From Candidatus Woesearchaeota archaeon (lineage in GTDB: Archaea > Nanobdellota > Nanobdellia > Woesearchaeales > JACJVV01): 64,000 nucleotides of DNA. The DNA is taken from assembly GCA_020637495.1 (NCBI GenBank), contig JACJVV010000001.1, forward strand, positions 1 through 64,000. The letters run 5' to 3'. The notes below the pieces were generated by a model, which was given only the letters and a program-made list of their open reading frames with translations, made no database searches and was not told where the DNA came from. Positions 26,223-36,085 of the stretch are shown piece by piece. Every line of letters starts with the position of its first letter. Position 1 is the first letter of the stretch. A program made the translations under genes and the position numbers.

Positions 26223-28673
26223 TTATAGATCAAGAAGCGTCTTTTGCAGCTGTTCCTTATCCTCTTTTGTGATGATCTTCTTGTTCTTTAGGTTCTTATG
26301 GAGCATGTCACCAATCTCATCCTCCATCTCAAGCTGAGTGATAATACGTTTTGAAGAATCAATCACTTCAGTTGGAAGGCCTGCAATCTTTGCAACATGG
26401 ATACCATAACTCTTGTCTGTTCCACCCTCGATTATCTTCCTTAAGAATATTATCTCGTCAGGTTTTTCAGATACAGCAATATTGAAATTCCTTATCCCTG
26501 GATACTGATCAGCCATCTTATTCAGATGATGGTAATGTGTCGCAAATAGTGTTTTTGCTTTTATCTTTGTTATGATGTACTCTGCTATTGCCCAGGCTAA
26601 GCTTACACCATCATAAGTGGAAGTCCCTCTTCCAATCTCATCCAAAATAATGAAACTCCTCTCTGTAGCATTATTCAGGATGTTCGCTGTCTCATTCATC
26701 TCAACCATGAATGTGCTATGGCCTGAGGATATATCATCAGATGCTCCAACTCTTGAGAATATCCTGTCAACTATACCAATCAATGCCTTGTCAGCAGGAA
26801 CAAAACTTCCCATCTGCGCCATGAGGACAATCAATGCATTCTGTTTTATGTAGACGCTCTTGCCTGCCATGTTAGGTCCTGTTATGATCATCATCCTTGT
26901 TTCCTCTGATAAGTCAAGGTAGTTCGAGATGAAGCTCTCTTCTAACTGCTCGACGATAGGATGCCGTCCAGATTCAATCTTCAGATCATAGCTTTGGGTG
27001 ACTTGGGGTCGTACATACCTATTCAAGAGCGCCTTGTCTGCAAAAGATTGCATGACATCTATCATGGCTATCTGCGATGATGCTTCCTGAAGAGGCCTTA
27101 TATGTTTTGAGATCTTCTCCAATAATTCCATGAAAAGATTATATTCCAGCTCATGTATACGTTCATCAGCATTAAGTATTATGTTCTCCTTCTCCTTCAG
27201 TTCGTTTGTTATGAAACGTTCACAATTCACCTGCGTCTGCTTCCTGATATAATTATCTGGCACCATAGACAATTGGGATTTTGATATCTCAATGAAATAT
27301 CCAAAGACCTTGTTATATCTTACCTTGAGAAACTTTATCCCTGTCCTTTCTTTCTCTTTAGTTTCAAAATTCACAAGCCATTGACGGCTGTTTGACTTTA
27401 TGCCCCTCAGCTCGTCTAGTTCTTCACTATACCCTTTCCTTATTATGTTGCCTTCCCTCAGCAATGTATTAGGTTCATCCTTGATCGCTGATTCAAGAAG
27501 CTGCAATAGGTCTGGGAATGTATCAAGCTTCGTCGACAATAAAGTGGACTCTGTCTTGATGCTGTTCAGTCGCGGGAACTCATGCAAGGTTGATCGCAAT
27601 GCGACAAGATCCTTTGGAGTCGCATTCTTGAAAGAGACCCTGCTTATCAGCCTGTCAATATCCTGGATATTCTTCAGAATGTCTGCAATCTCATCCTTGA
27701 TTATCAGATTATTTACTAATTCCTGTGTTGCATCAAGACGGAGATTTATCTTATTTATGTCTGTCAATGGTTTGAGAATCCAATTCCTCAGAAGCCTGCT
27801 CCCCATGCTTGTCTTTGTGCTATCAAGACAATCCAGCAATGATGCCTTATTCTTATTGTCATGGAGTATGTTCAAGTTTGATAATGTTACCTTGTCAAGA
27901 AGCATGAAATCATCTGTGTTGATAATATTTATCCTGTTGATGTGATTGATAGAAGATCTTTGCGTATCTCTTATGTAGCTTATCAATGCTCCTGCTGAAG
28001 TCTGCTGCAGGACGCTCAACGATGGTATCGATTGGAAGTTCTCCTGCAATGTCTTCATTGCCTTGTCTTCAAAGAAATATAGATCATCATAGAAGTTTAT
28101 GAAATAAGGTCTCAATGATTTTACAAACTCTGAATTCTCAAGGCTCAAAGGCAATATTATCTCAGAAGGATGGTACTTGTTCAGTTCACTCTCTAGACGT
28201 TCAGGAGATACCTGAAATACTGAGAATTCACCCGTAGATACATCAGACAATGCGACTGCAACCTGATCCTTCTCCTTGTTTATGGCCATTATGTAATTAT
28301 TGCTAGCAGTAAGCATGAGCTCTTCAGTCAATGTCCCTGGAGTCACTATCCTTACAACATCCCTTTTTACTAGGCCTTTAGCCTTCTTCGGGTCCTCAAT
28401 CTGCTCAACTATGCACACCTTGTAGCCTTTCTTGACAAGCTTTGTCACATATGGTGTTGCAGCATGATAAGGTATTCCAGCTAATGGAGCTTTCTTCTCT
28501 CCCTTGCCCCTACTTGTAAGAGTAATATCGAGCTCTCTTGCTGCAGTCTTTGCATCTTGGTAGAATGTCTCATAAAAGTCACCCATCCTGAATAGCACTA
28601 TACAATCAGGATGCTTCTCTTTAACTTCCATATATTGCCGCATACCTGGCGACAGATTACTTAAGTCCCCCAT
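26223..28673 (-). CDS. mutS: DNA mismatch repair ATPase MutS (MutS1 type)
   Basis: An 816-residue MutS1. The mismatch-reading motif is FYE (F33, E35) in FRMGDFYETF. The connector, lever and clamp domains follow, then the ATPase core with Walker A GPNMAGKS, Walker B ILDEIGRGTST and the C-terminal helix-turn-helix for dimerisation. It recognises mismatches and small loops in DNA. Bacterial-type MutS is patchy in archaea and usually attributed to transfer. No mutL lies in the window, so whether the canonical pathway exists cannot be judged here. Confidence 0.96.
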   Translation of the reverse strand: MGDLSNLSPGMRQYMEVKEKHPDCIVLFRMGDFYETFYQDAKTAARELDITLTSRGKGEKKAPLAGIPYHAATPYVTKLVKKGYKVCIVEQIEDPKKAKGLVKRDVVRIVTPGTLTEELMLTASNNYIMAINKEKDQVAVALSDVSTGEFSVFQVSPERLESELNKYHPSEIILPLSLENSEFVKSLRPYFINFYDDLYFFEDKAMKTLQENFQSIPSLSVLQQTSAGALISYIRDTQRSSINHINRINIINTDDFMLLDKVTLSNLNILHDNKNKASLLDCLDSTKTSMGSRLLRNWILKPLTDINKINLRLDATQELVNNLIIKDEIADILKNIQDIDRLISRVSFKNATPKDLVALRSTLHEFPRLNSIKTESTLLSTKLDTFPDLLQLLESAIKDEPNTLLREGNIIRKGYSEELDELRGIKSNSRQWLVNFETKEKERTGIKFLKVRYNKVFGYFIEISKSQLSMVPDNYIRKQTQVNCERFITNELKEKENIILNADERIHELEYNLFMELLEKISKHIRPLQEASSQIAMIDVMQSFADKALLNRYVRPQVTQSYDLKIESGRHPIVEQLEESFISNYLDLSEETRMMIITGPNMAGKSVYIKQNALIVLMAQMGSFVPADKALIGIVDRIFSRVGASDDISSGHSTFMVEMNETANILNNATERSFIILDEIGRGTSTYDGVSLAWAIAEYIITKIKAKTLFATHYHHLNKMADQYPGIRNFNIAVSEKPDEIIFLRKIIEGGTDKSYGIHVAKIAGLPTEVIDSSKRIITQLEMEDEIGDMLHKNLKNKKIITKEDKEQLQKTLLDL

Positions 28674-28751
28674 AGATGAAGTTCAGAATTCTTGATTTAT
28701 ATAGATTTCTGGTATGAATCGCTTAATATTATACTTTAATAATATACAAAA

Positions 28752-30995
28752 TCATTTAGAGATTGGCTTATCAACTTCAACTTTACCATCTGTAATCTTC
28801 ATCATTGTCTTGCATTTAGGATAATTGTTGCATCCAAGGAACTCTCCATAGAATGATTTTCTCAATACCATCTGTCCTTTCTTGCAATTCGGGCAAGTCA
28901 TCCCTTCTTCAGGGTATTTCTTCTCGGAAGCAGGAGGAACCTCGTTAGTATTGCCATTACCATCACCATCCTCTTTTGCATTCACGCTTACATCTTTCCA
29001 TATCTTGCCTGATTTCACCTTGATCACAGGCCAACCGTCATCGCCTACTTTCTTTGTCAGCTGATATTGCACATTCTTCGGAAGGCTTATTATCGTCTTG
29101 CAATCAGGATAAGCATCACAGCCAATGAAATTACCGAACTTCCCTCTCCTTACCTTCAACGTTCCTTTTCCGCAATTAGGACATGGGCCAACTGTTGCTG
29201 CAGCATCCTTGCTGTCATACTGTGCTTGTTTCAGCTCTTCACCTATCTTCTTCTCCTTCGTCTTGAAATCTGCAAGAAGCTTAGTCAAGACATCTTGAGC
29301 TTCTTTTAGAACCTGTTCAGGAGTCATTGATTTCTTCCTTATCTTCTCAAGCTCCTCCTCAAATTTCCTTGTCAATTCCTCGTCTAAAATCTCAGGCGAG
29401 TACTTGTTAAGGATCTCACATGTCTTCAAACCAAGATCAGTTACTTCCATGGATTTATTGTTCACATAGCCTCTGTTGTACAATGAATCAATTATTGCAG
29501 CTCTTGTCGCCTTTGTTCCAAGATTCCGCTTGTCCAATTCTTTTATTATTGATGCTTGAGTGTATCTCTTAGGAGGTTGCGTCTCCTTGTCAAGCTTGCT
29601 TATGCTTTGGACTATAACTGGGTCCTTCTCATCGAATAATGGCAATACAACCTCGTCAAATGTAGCATATGGACCATATAGCTCATGCCATCCTTTCACT
29701 TTGGTCGTAGTCCCTTTGCAGATGAAGTCTTCCTTGTTTACATCAATTATTGCCTTCACCGTCTCCCTTACTGCAATATCACCAAATGTCGCAAGGAATC
29801 TCCTGACGATGAGATCATACACTTTCAGAGAACGTTCAGGTATGTCTTCTGGAACTATTCCAGTAGGATATATAGCAGGATGCGCATCATCTTCTTTCTT
29901 TCCTTCGTTAGGCTTAAGGGTTTTCTTAGATAGCAGGAACTCTGCATGCTTTGCATACTTTGGATTTGCTGCAAGTGCAGATATCAATTTTTCATACCCT
30001 AATTTTGCAGGAAGCTTCTGTGATGAAGTCCTCGGATATGATATATATCCTGCCGTATAAAGCTCCTGGGCAACACTTAGAGTCTCTTTTGGTGATATCT
30101 TATGAACACGATAGCATTCTATCTGGAATGAAGTAAGATCAAAAGGGAATGGAGGCTGTTGGTTGAATTGGGTCACTTCCCTTTTCCGAACGAAAGCATG
30201 GGGAGTCTTTGTCTTCTGCATTATCTCATCTGCCTTCTTCTCGTCGAATATCTTATCAAGAGCATGCCATGCCTCAATCTTTCCTCTATTTATCTCACCA
30301 AGCAACTGTATCTGCCAGAAAGGCTCAGGAACGAAAGCTTTTATCTCGAGTTCCTTGTCACAAAGAAGCTTCAATGCAGGGCCTTGCACCCGGCCGCTTG
30401 AAAGAACCTTGAAGGAACCTGCAGCTTTTATCGCTGACATCAATGCCGAAGACAGATTTATCCCATAATACCAATCAAGCTCGTGACGAGTCAATCCTGC
30501 ATTTGCCTGTCCCCAGTCAATTGTCTTCTGCTTGCCTTGATATGCATCAACAAGATCACCTTTTGTCAATGTTGAGAATTTCATCCTGTTAGCATCCTTC
30601 TGCTTACAGATATGCTTGATGACATTAAAGCCTATCACTTCCCCTTCAATATCAAAGTCAGTCGCAACTGTGAAAGTATCAGCCTGCTTTGCAAGCTCTT
30701 TCAATGTCTTTACATATTTCCTTGAGAATGAAGCGTTCTTGTCAACATTCGCTGTCTCTGTCCATTTAGTATCGAATTGAGGATAAGAATAAGATTTCTT
30801 TATAGGGGCAACAGTATAGAGATGGCCTACAGCACATGCAACTATTATATTATTACCATCATGCCTTATATTATAATAGGGCACTCCGTTGCTATTCTTC
30901 TTTGTGACCTTGCCATCAGCCAAAGCTTCTGCTATCTTCTTTGCAGCATTCGGTTTTTCAGCAATTATGAGCTCTGTCATCTTATTGATTTCCAT
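28752..30995 (-). CDS. topA: DNA topoisomerase I (type IA)
   Basis: A 747-residue type IA topoisomerase. A TOPRIM domain opens with LIIAEKPNAAKKIAEAL and has the DFDIEGE acidic triad. The catalytic tyrosine is in YISYPRTSS. The C-terminus has two topoisomerase zinc fingers, CPNCGKG with CDAYPDC and CPNCKKG with CNNYPKC. It relaxes negative supercoils by single-strand passage. An internal ATG at 30980 (MTELIIAEKP) gives the N-terminus most common in the family and may be the real start. Confidence 0.95.
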   Translation of the reverse strand: MEINKMTELIIAEKPNAAKKIAEALADGKVTKKNSNGVPYYNIRHDGNNIIVACAVGHLYTVAPIKKSYSYPQFDTKWTETANVDKNASFSRKYVKTLKELAKQADTFTVATDFDIEGEVIGFNVIKHICKQKDANRMKFSTLTKGDLVDAYQGKQKTIDWGQANAGLTRHELDWYYGINLSSALMSAIKAAGSFKVLSSGRVQGPALKLLCDKELEIKAFVPEPFWQIQLLGEINRGKIEAWHALDKIFDEKKADEIMQKTKTPHAFVRKREVTQFNQQPPFPFDLTSFQIECYRVHKISPKETLSVAQELYTAGYISYPRTSSQKLPAKLGYEKLISALAANPKYAKHAEFLLSKKTLKPNEGKKEDDAHPAIYPTGIVPEDIPERSLKVYDLIVRRFLATFGDIAVRETVKAIIDVNKEDFICKGTTTKVKGWHELYGPYATFDEVVLPLFDEKDPVIVQSISKLDKETQPPKRYTQASIIKELDKRNLGTKATRAAIIDSLYNRGYVNNKSMEVTDLGLKTCEILNKYSPEILDEELTRKFEEELEKIRKKSMTPEQVLKEAQDVLTKLLADFKTKEKKIGEELKQAQYDSKDAAATVGPCPNCGKGTLKVRRGKFGNFIGCDAYPDCKTIISLPKNVQYQLTKKVGDDGWPVIKVKSGKIWKDVSVNAKEDGDGNGNTNEVPPASEKKYPEEGMTCPNCKKGQMVLRKSFYGEFLGCNNYPKCKTMMKITDGKVEVDKPISK

Positions 30996-31126
30996 CCTGA
31001 TAAGCCAAGAAAAGGCATATCTTCCAACCTTACGGAAAACGAGGAAAACAAATCCTTATAAAAAGGTTGTGCTTTTGTAAATTATAGGCATAACAGAAAG
31101 AAAATATCAATTTTTCCTTTTATAGC

Positions 31127-32320
31127 TTATATTGCTTTTGCCATAAAATAATCTTCCAATATGACAGTATCAATATCAGACAGCTTGCTTACGCTGTAAA
31201 GACGGCCTTGTGATATCTCCACTATCTTCCTGGCAAGATTCTCTCCATCTTCATCCAGACTTATACCAACAAGTGAAGTGGTTATTCCTGCGCATGATGC
31301 TTTCGATATAGCCTGCAAAGTAGTATTTTCCGGATCATTGCCTGAAGTAGGCACACCATCTGAAAGAAGTATAAGATGCTTTGTGCAATTCTTGCGGGAG
31401 AACAATTCTATAGCTTTCTCTATCGTGACTGCAAAATTGGTCTCTTGTGATGCACGTATATTTGTAAGTTTCATTATTATCTGTCTGAAATCATTTGTAG
31501 GAGGCAATTCTTCTTTGATATCCTTGCCGAATACAATCAATCCGACCTTATCCCTGTTCTCTATCGCTTTGAAAGCTAGAGCGATCCCTGCTTTTTTCGC
31601 TGTCTCGATCTTCTTACCCCTCATGCTCCCTGAAGCATCAATCGCATATATTATCTCTATGCTACCTTGGCTTTTTCTCTCGTCTACAGTAAGGTCACAT
31701 TTATGGATATTGTCATGAGAACGCCTTATTGATTTCTTCAAAGTCTTTTTCATGTTTATATCACGATAACGATCATGTATCTTGTATGAGCGAGTATCAT
31801 TCTTGTCGCCATAATGAGTAAACTGCTTGTGTTCCTTCTTGCCAAAGCCCTTAGGGACTAGATGGTCCAACTCTTCCACATAAAGTACCAAAGAAGCAAG
31901 ATATGTCCCAGTATCTGAGATTGTCCCATCCCTCTCCAACAGATCCTTGCGCTGCAGATCGCGGACATTGTTGTCCATCTCTGCCTTTATCGCTTTCTGG
32001 AATTCTGGTATACGGATATTCTTCTTGACATAGCTTGCATCATAACCGGTGAGCATCCGAATTAATTTAGGACCATAGATACGCTCTGCATTAGCATAAT
32101 TCTGAGTCATATTCTCAAACATAAGATCAGGTGTGAAACTTGATATTCCCTGATTGAAAGATTCATTCAATAATTTACCATCATCAACAGTCTCTGTATC
32201 ATTCTCAAGAACTGAATGGAGAAGCTTATCTTCCTGGTTCTGACGTTCCAGCTTTCCAGTCTTCTCCTCTATAGGTTGTTTTTCCTTTAGCTCTACGTCA
32301 TCCCTATTAGGGTAAATCAC
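31127..32320 (-). CDS. vWA domain protein paired with MoxR-type ATPase
   Basis: A 397-residue soluble protein. The first 200 residues are charged and helical. The C-terminal half is a von Willebrand A domain with the metal-site motif YAIDASGSMRG, then LIVFGKD and LILLSDGVPTSGNDP. The layout is that of CoxE/BchD-like proteins which partner a MoxR-type ATPase in metal insertion or protein remodelling. Its start overlaps the stop of the ATPase gene by 14 bases, so the two are translated together. No membrane helix is present, unlike the vWA proteins at 13.8-18 kb. Confidence 0.85.
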   Translation of the reverse strand: MIYPNRDDVELKEKQPIEEKTGKLERQNQEDKLLHSVLENDTETVDDGKLLNESFNQGISSFTPDLMFENMTQNYANAERIYGPKLIRMLTGYDASYVKKNIRIPEFQKAIKAEMDNNVRDLQRKDLLERDGTISDTGTYLASLVLYVEELDHLVPKGFGKKEHKQFTHYGDKNDTRSYKIHDRYRDINMKKTLKKSIRRSHDNIHKCDLTVDERKSQGSIEIIYAIDASGSMRGKKIETAKKAGIALAFKAIENRDKVGLIVFGKDIKEELPPTNDFRQIIMKLTNIRASQETNFAVTIEKAIELFSRKNCTKHLILLSDGVPTSGNDPENTTLQAISKASCAGITTSLVGISLDEDGENLARKIVEISQGRLYSVSKLSDIDTVILEDYFMAKAI

Positions 32321-33275
32321 CTTCCTCTTTCAATGAAGAGAAAGAATCTGAGAACATATCAAACTCGTACTTGATGAGCTCTTCAGGCTTCTGCAGGAAC
32401 TTGACTGAAGGCTTAAGCTCAATCCTATGGGATAAGACTGAGATGACTGCTTTCTGGACATCCTGGAATGTGACATTATCTCTTCCTGCAACAATAGCAT
32501 TAGCTTGAGAACGTTCATAAAGCCCGATTGTCGCCCTGACACTCGGTTTCTTCTGAAGCTTCTCATTCTCTCTCAAGTCTCTGACAAATTTAACCATCAT
32601 AAAAAGAAAATCATCCTTGCAATTGCAGATGGTTTTTGATTTTGATCTTGTTATCTCTTTTTCGTTGTCCAATGTATCAGGGTATTCCATATAGATTAGA
32701 TCGAACCTGTCAAGGAACACATCACTCAATGGTTCTGTTGAAGTATCATCAGGATTCATAGTTCCGATGAATATGAAATCGCTAGGGATGTCAATCGTAT
32801 AAGAGCCAATAGTCACAATCCCTTCTTCGAGAACCTGCAAAAGAGCGTTCTGGAGCTTTTCGCTGCACCTGTTAACCTCATCAAAGAATAGCACACCATT
32901 ATTTGCCTTGAATATCTTTCCAGGCGTGAATGCTTCCAAACTCAATGGCCCAAACTTCAAAGCCTTGATAGGATCGATGTCACCTATAAGATCCTCAGCA
33001 GTAAGATCAGGAGAACCCTGTATCCTTATGAAACGCTGCTCTCCGGAAACCTTATCTTTTGACTTCTCCTTCGTCAAAGGATCAGTGATGTAATCAGGGT
33101 CTAGAAGCTTAGCGACATTCTTAGCTAGTGTTGTCTTTCCAATCCCCGGAGGACCGACAAGTATTATATGACGATCTGCAAGCAATGCAGATTTTATCTG
33201 GTCTTTCTCTTCTTGTTGGCCAATGATATCAATAAAAGGATCTTTCTGAATTAGTTTCTCGTTTGGTATTTTCAT
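32307..33275 (-). CDS. MoxR/CbbQ-type AAA+ ATPase
   Basis: A 322-residue AAA+ ATPase with Walker A GPPGIGKTTLAK (about residues 40-51), Walker B VLFFDEVNRC, the sensor motif IGTMNPDDTSTEPLSDVFLDRF and a C-terminal lid. It resembles the magnesium chelatase/CbbQ branch rather than the MoxR at 19488, in keeping with its soluble vWA partner directly downstream. The pair probably remodels a client protein or inserts a metal; no client is encoded nearby. Confidence 0.9.
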   Translation of the reverse strand: MKIPNEKLIQKDPFIDIIGQQEEKDQIKSALLADRHIILVGPPGIGKTTLAKNVAKLLDPDYITDPLTKEKSKDKVSGEQRFIRIQGSPDLTAEDLIGDIDPIKALKFGPLSLEAFTPGKIFKANNGVLFFDEVNRCSEKLQNALLQVLEEGIVTIGSYTIDIPSDFIFIGTMNPDDTSTEPLSDVFLDRFDLIYMEYPDTLDNEKEITRSKSKTICNCKDDFLFMMVKFVRDLRENEKLQKKPSVRATIGLYERSQANAIVAGRDNVTFQDVQKAVISVLSHRIELKPSVKFLQKPEELIKYEFDMFSDSFSSLKEEGDLP

Positions 33276-33442
33276 GTATTTTGTGATAAGTAGGTGTTTT
33301 ATAAAAGTTATGCAGTGGTTTCTTCCTGTTAGGTTTTATCGACGATAATTATGGAAAAGATTATATAGTAGAATGACAACTCCGAGCGCCTTCTCATAAA
33401 GAATGCATAATGTTTTTATATCTGGTTGATGTTGATATAAGG

Positions 33443-34048
33443 ATGAAAATACTCGTCTTTGTCGATAGCCATAACAGTGAGATGGCTGAGAGGAAACTTG
33501 AGGAGAAGATAAAGAAGCATAAGCCGGATGTGATACTCTGTGCAGGGGATTTTACAGTATTCATGACAAGAGCTGAAGAGTTCCTCAACAAGCTCAACAG
33601 CTATGGTATACAGAGCTACATCATACATGGAAACCATGAGGATGAAGAAGAGATAGAGAAGATATGCAAAAGGCTGCAGAATGTCGAATTCATACATAAC
33701 AAGATAGTCAAGCATGACAAGGCATTGATCATGGGATATGGTGGAGGAGGATTCGCTACCCACGATCCTGATTTCAAGGTATCTGCTAAAGAATTCGAAA
33801 GGATAATGTCAATGTTCAAGGATACTGTAAAGATCATACTATTACATCAACCACCGCATAAGAGCGGAATTGATTTCATATACGGAGAAAATGCAGGATG
33901 CAAGACGACAAAAAAATTCATAGAGAAACATAAGATCCATTTCGCAATAGCTGGACATCTTCATGAGACAGCTGGGATGGATTTTGACATAAAAGGAACG
34001 AAATACATCAACCCTGGACCTACAGGTGTCATAATTGAGATAAAGTAA
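33443..34048 (+). CDS. soluble metallophosphoesterase
   Basis: A 201-residue phosphoesterase with all metal-binding motifs: VDSHNS (DxH), CAGDFT (GD), IHGNHED (GNHE), LLHQPP and AGHLHE (GHxH). It resembles the small YfcE/Rv0805-like archaeal enzymes. The frame extends to an ATG at 33410, but a TATA box (TTTTTATAT, about 33412-33420) lies between, and the ATG at 33443 is at the leaderless distance. Substrate unknown. An HD-domain hydrolase follows 34 bases downstream and may act in the same pathway. Confidence 0.88.
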   Translation: MKILVFVDSHNSEMAERKLEEKIKKHKPDVILCAGDFTVFMTRAEEFLNKLNSYGIQSYIIHGNHEDEEEIEKICKRLQNVEFIHNKIVKHDKALIMGYGGGGFATHDPDFKVSAKEFERIMSMFKDTVKIILLHQPPHKSGIDFIYGENAGCKTTKKFIEKHKIHFAIAGHLHETAGMDFDIKGTKYINPGPTGVIIEIK

Positions 34049-34082
34049 TTAATTTTTCGAATATAATAATTGATGAAGAAAA

Positions 34083-34670
34083 ATGAATGAAGAACAAAAT
34101 AAGGTAATTGAAATGGCAAAAGAGTTTGCCAGAGAGAAACTTGGCAAAGATTGCACTGGCCATGACTATTGGCATACGATAAGAGTCCTTAACAATTCAA
34201 TCAAGATCTCTGAGAGAGAAGGTGGAGAACAATTCATAATACAACTTGCTGCAATACTGCATGATATAGGTGATCATAAGTTTGAGAACGATACAAACAT
34301 TGTGAAGAATTGGCTTAAAGAGAATGATGTTGAAGAGATTGAGAAGATAATGCATATAATTGAGAATGTATCATTCAAGAAAGGAACAAAGATAGAAAGC
34401 AAAGAAGGAATGATCGTGCAGGATGCAGATAGACTAGATGCAATTGGTGCGATAGGGATCTCTAGGGTGTTTGCAACGGGGGTTCATTTTAAGCGACCAA
34501 TCTATGATCCCGAAAATGAGAAGAATTCGATCCAGCATTTCTATGATAAGCTTCTGAAGCTAAAAGACCTAATGAACACTTCTGCAGGAAAGGAGATGGC
34601 ACTCTCTCGTCATAAATATATGGAAGAGTTCTTGCAAAGGTTCTATGAAGAATGGGATGGGAAAAAATAG
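34083..34670 (+). CDS. HD-domain phosphohydrolase
   Basis: A 195-residue HD-superfamily protein. The metal ligands appear as GHDYWHTIRV (first His), AAILHDIGDHKF (the HD pair) and QDADRLDAIGAIG (distal Asp). The match is to the YedJ/PA3033-type HD proteins that hydrolyse nucleotides or other phosphoesters. It probably shares a transcript with the phosphoesterase 34 bases upstream. Confidence 0.9.
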   Translation: MNEEQNKVIEMAKEFAREKLGKDCTGHDYWHTIRVLNNSIKISEREGGEQFIIQLAAILHDIGDHKFENDTNIVKNWLKENDVEEIEKIMHIIENVSFKKGTKIESKEGMIVQDADRLDAIGAIGISRVFATGVHFKRPIYDPENEKNSIQHFYDKLLKLKDLMNTSAGKEMALSRHKYMEEFLQRFYEEWDGKK

Positions 34671-34683
34671 AATCTATCTGATC

Positions 34684-35193
34684 CTATGGAATATCCTTAT
34701 CATCCATCCTGAAATCCATAAGGCTTGTTTTCTTATGCTCTAATATCTCACCAGTCTTTGATGAGACCTTGATATTGATGGTTGACATTGCAATGGTTAT
34801 GAAAGTTATATTGTATACCTGACCTATCTCCAATGCCTGCAATACTACAAGACTTTTTGATATAGGATCACGTGGATATTCCTTCTTCGAGAAATCTTCA
34901 GCAAGATCCATAGCTTGCGAACCGGTTATAGCTATATCCTGCTCAATTAATGGGAGGATCGTTGAATCTGGGTGCTTGAATGCCTCTTCAGCATCCTGCT
35001 TTTCAACTGCAGAACTTGATACTATGAAAGTCGTTATTGTGCTATCCTTATTGCAGTATCCTACATGCCATGCATCCTCATCATCAAGCATCTTCAGACA
35101 ATGGCAAAGGTATGAATCCGGTGATTGGGACTTCCACTCCTTGAAAATGCTGTCATCGTCGAGAATGTTCAATGCTTCCTGTACTGATACCAT
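34684..35193 (-). CDS. unknown protein, PepSY-like C-terminus
   Basis: A 169-residue soluble protein. The C-terminal part, INIKVSSKTGEILEHKK, resembles the end of PepSY-type domains (a strand ending in D/S-x-x-TGE), but the match is weak. The N-terminal part contains SYLCHCLKMLDDEDAWHVGY, with two cysteines. A TATA-like TTATTTAAAC about 20-30 bases upstream supports the start. Function unknown. Confidence 0.55.
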   Translation of the reverse strand: MVSVQEALNILDDDSIFKEWKSQSPDSYLCHCLKMLDDEDAWHVGYCNKDSTITTFIVSSSAVEKQDAEEAFKHPDSTILPLIEQDIAITGSQAMDLAEDFSKKEYPRDPISKSLVVLQALEIGQVYNITFITIAMSTINIKVSSKTGEILEHKKTSLMDFRMDDKDIP

Positions 35194-35492
35194 AGTAGTT
35201 GCAAGGATTGCAGTTGTTTAAATAATTTATTGACATTACTTTAACTATTGAAAATAATAAGCACCTTTGGAGTAACCATTCAGAGATAGATACAAACATC
35301 TCGTCGATAGAATGAGATAAGCCTAAGCTATGTTTCGCATGGAGACTAAGACAGGAAAAGAATCTATGCTTGCTTAATGGCAAGAGACAGCTTTAAACTT
35401 CCTTGTTTCTAAAGGAAAAATACCATTGTAAAGAATATAGTTTTCAAAAGGGTTTATTTTATAAAAGAGGTAACTTGAGTTTTATTTCTGCG

Positions 35493-35924
35493 ATGGAAGT
35501 AAAGATAACAAAAATCAAAGACAATGCAACCATTCCGGCATACGCAAAACCTGGCGACGCTGGGGTTGACCTGTGTTCTACGGAAAGCTACACAATAAAG
35601 CCTGGAGAGAGAGAACTTATCTCGACAGGAATTAAGATTGCCCTTCCAGATGGATATGAGGCACAGGTAAGACCTAGGTCAGGACTAGCTATAAAGAATG
35701 GAATAAGCATCGTCAACACTCCCGGAACAATCGATTCTGGCTATAGGGGAGAGATAGGAGTTATCCTGATAAACCATGGTAAAGAGGATTTTGTGATCGA
35801 ACCAGGGATGAGGATTGCACAGATGATAATAAACAAATTCGAGCACGTAAGCTTCAAGGAAGTTGAAGAGTTGGATGAGACCGAACGAGGAGAAGGCGGC
35901 TTCGGTCATAGTGGACATAATTAA
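35493..35924 (+). CDS. dut: dUTP pyrophosphatase
   Basis: A 143-residue trimeric-type dUTPase. The conserved motifs are AGVDLCS, RPRSGLAIKNGISI, NTPGTIDSGYRGEIGVILINH and the C-terminal RGEGGFGHSGH. It hydrolyses dUTP to dUMP, keeping uracil out of DNA and feeding thymidylate synthesis; thymidylate kinase is encoded 0.8 kb away. The frame extends upstream to 35403, but a TATA-like TTTTATAAA (35457-35466) lies about 28 bases before the ATG at 35493, which was chosen. Confidence 0.95.
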   Translation: MEVKITKIKDNATIPAYAKPGDAGVDLCSTESYTIKPGERELISTGIKIALPDGYEAQVRPRSGLAIKNGISIVNTPGTIDSGYRGEIGVILINHGKEDFVIEPGMRIAQMIINKFEHVSFKEVEELDETERGEGGFGHSGHN

Positions 35925-35947
35925 GAGGAGACAATAGAGGTGAAAAA

Positions 35948-36028
35948 ATGGCAGTAAGTTATGAAGCGATCAAGAAAAATACAACATTATCCACGTTCCT
36001 TTCATCAGAAGAGGAAGAGGAAGCATAG
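35948..36028 (+). CDS. possible 26-residue acidic peptide
   Basis: A short frame starts at the ATG at 35948 and ends with TAG, giving MAVSYEAIKKNTTLSTFLSS plus a run of acidic residues (EEEEEA). A strong ribosome binding site (GAGGTGA) stands five bases before the ATG, 23 bases after the dUTPase stop, and a T-tract follows the stop at once. The signals are good for a gene this small. It could be a real microprotein or the remnant of a longer gene. Confidence 0.35.
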   Translation: MAVSYEAIKKNTTLSTFLSSEEEEEA

Positions 36029-36029
36029 A

Positions 36030-36037
36030 TTTTTTTT
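36030..36037 (+). terminator. poly-T terminator
   Basis: A run of eight T residues two bases after the stop of the small frame at 35948-36028. It would end the dUTPase transcript before the separate promoter of the next gene. Confidence 0.4.
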
Positions 36038-36085
36038 ATACTTGACACCACATAATTTTTTATATTCTTTTGATATTGCGTCCAT

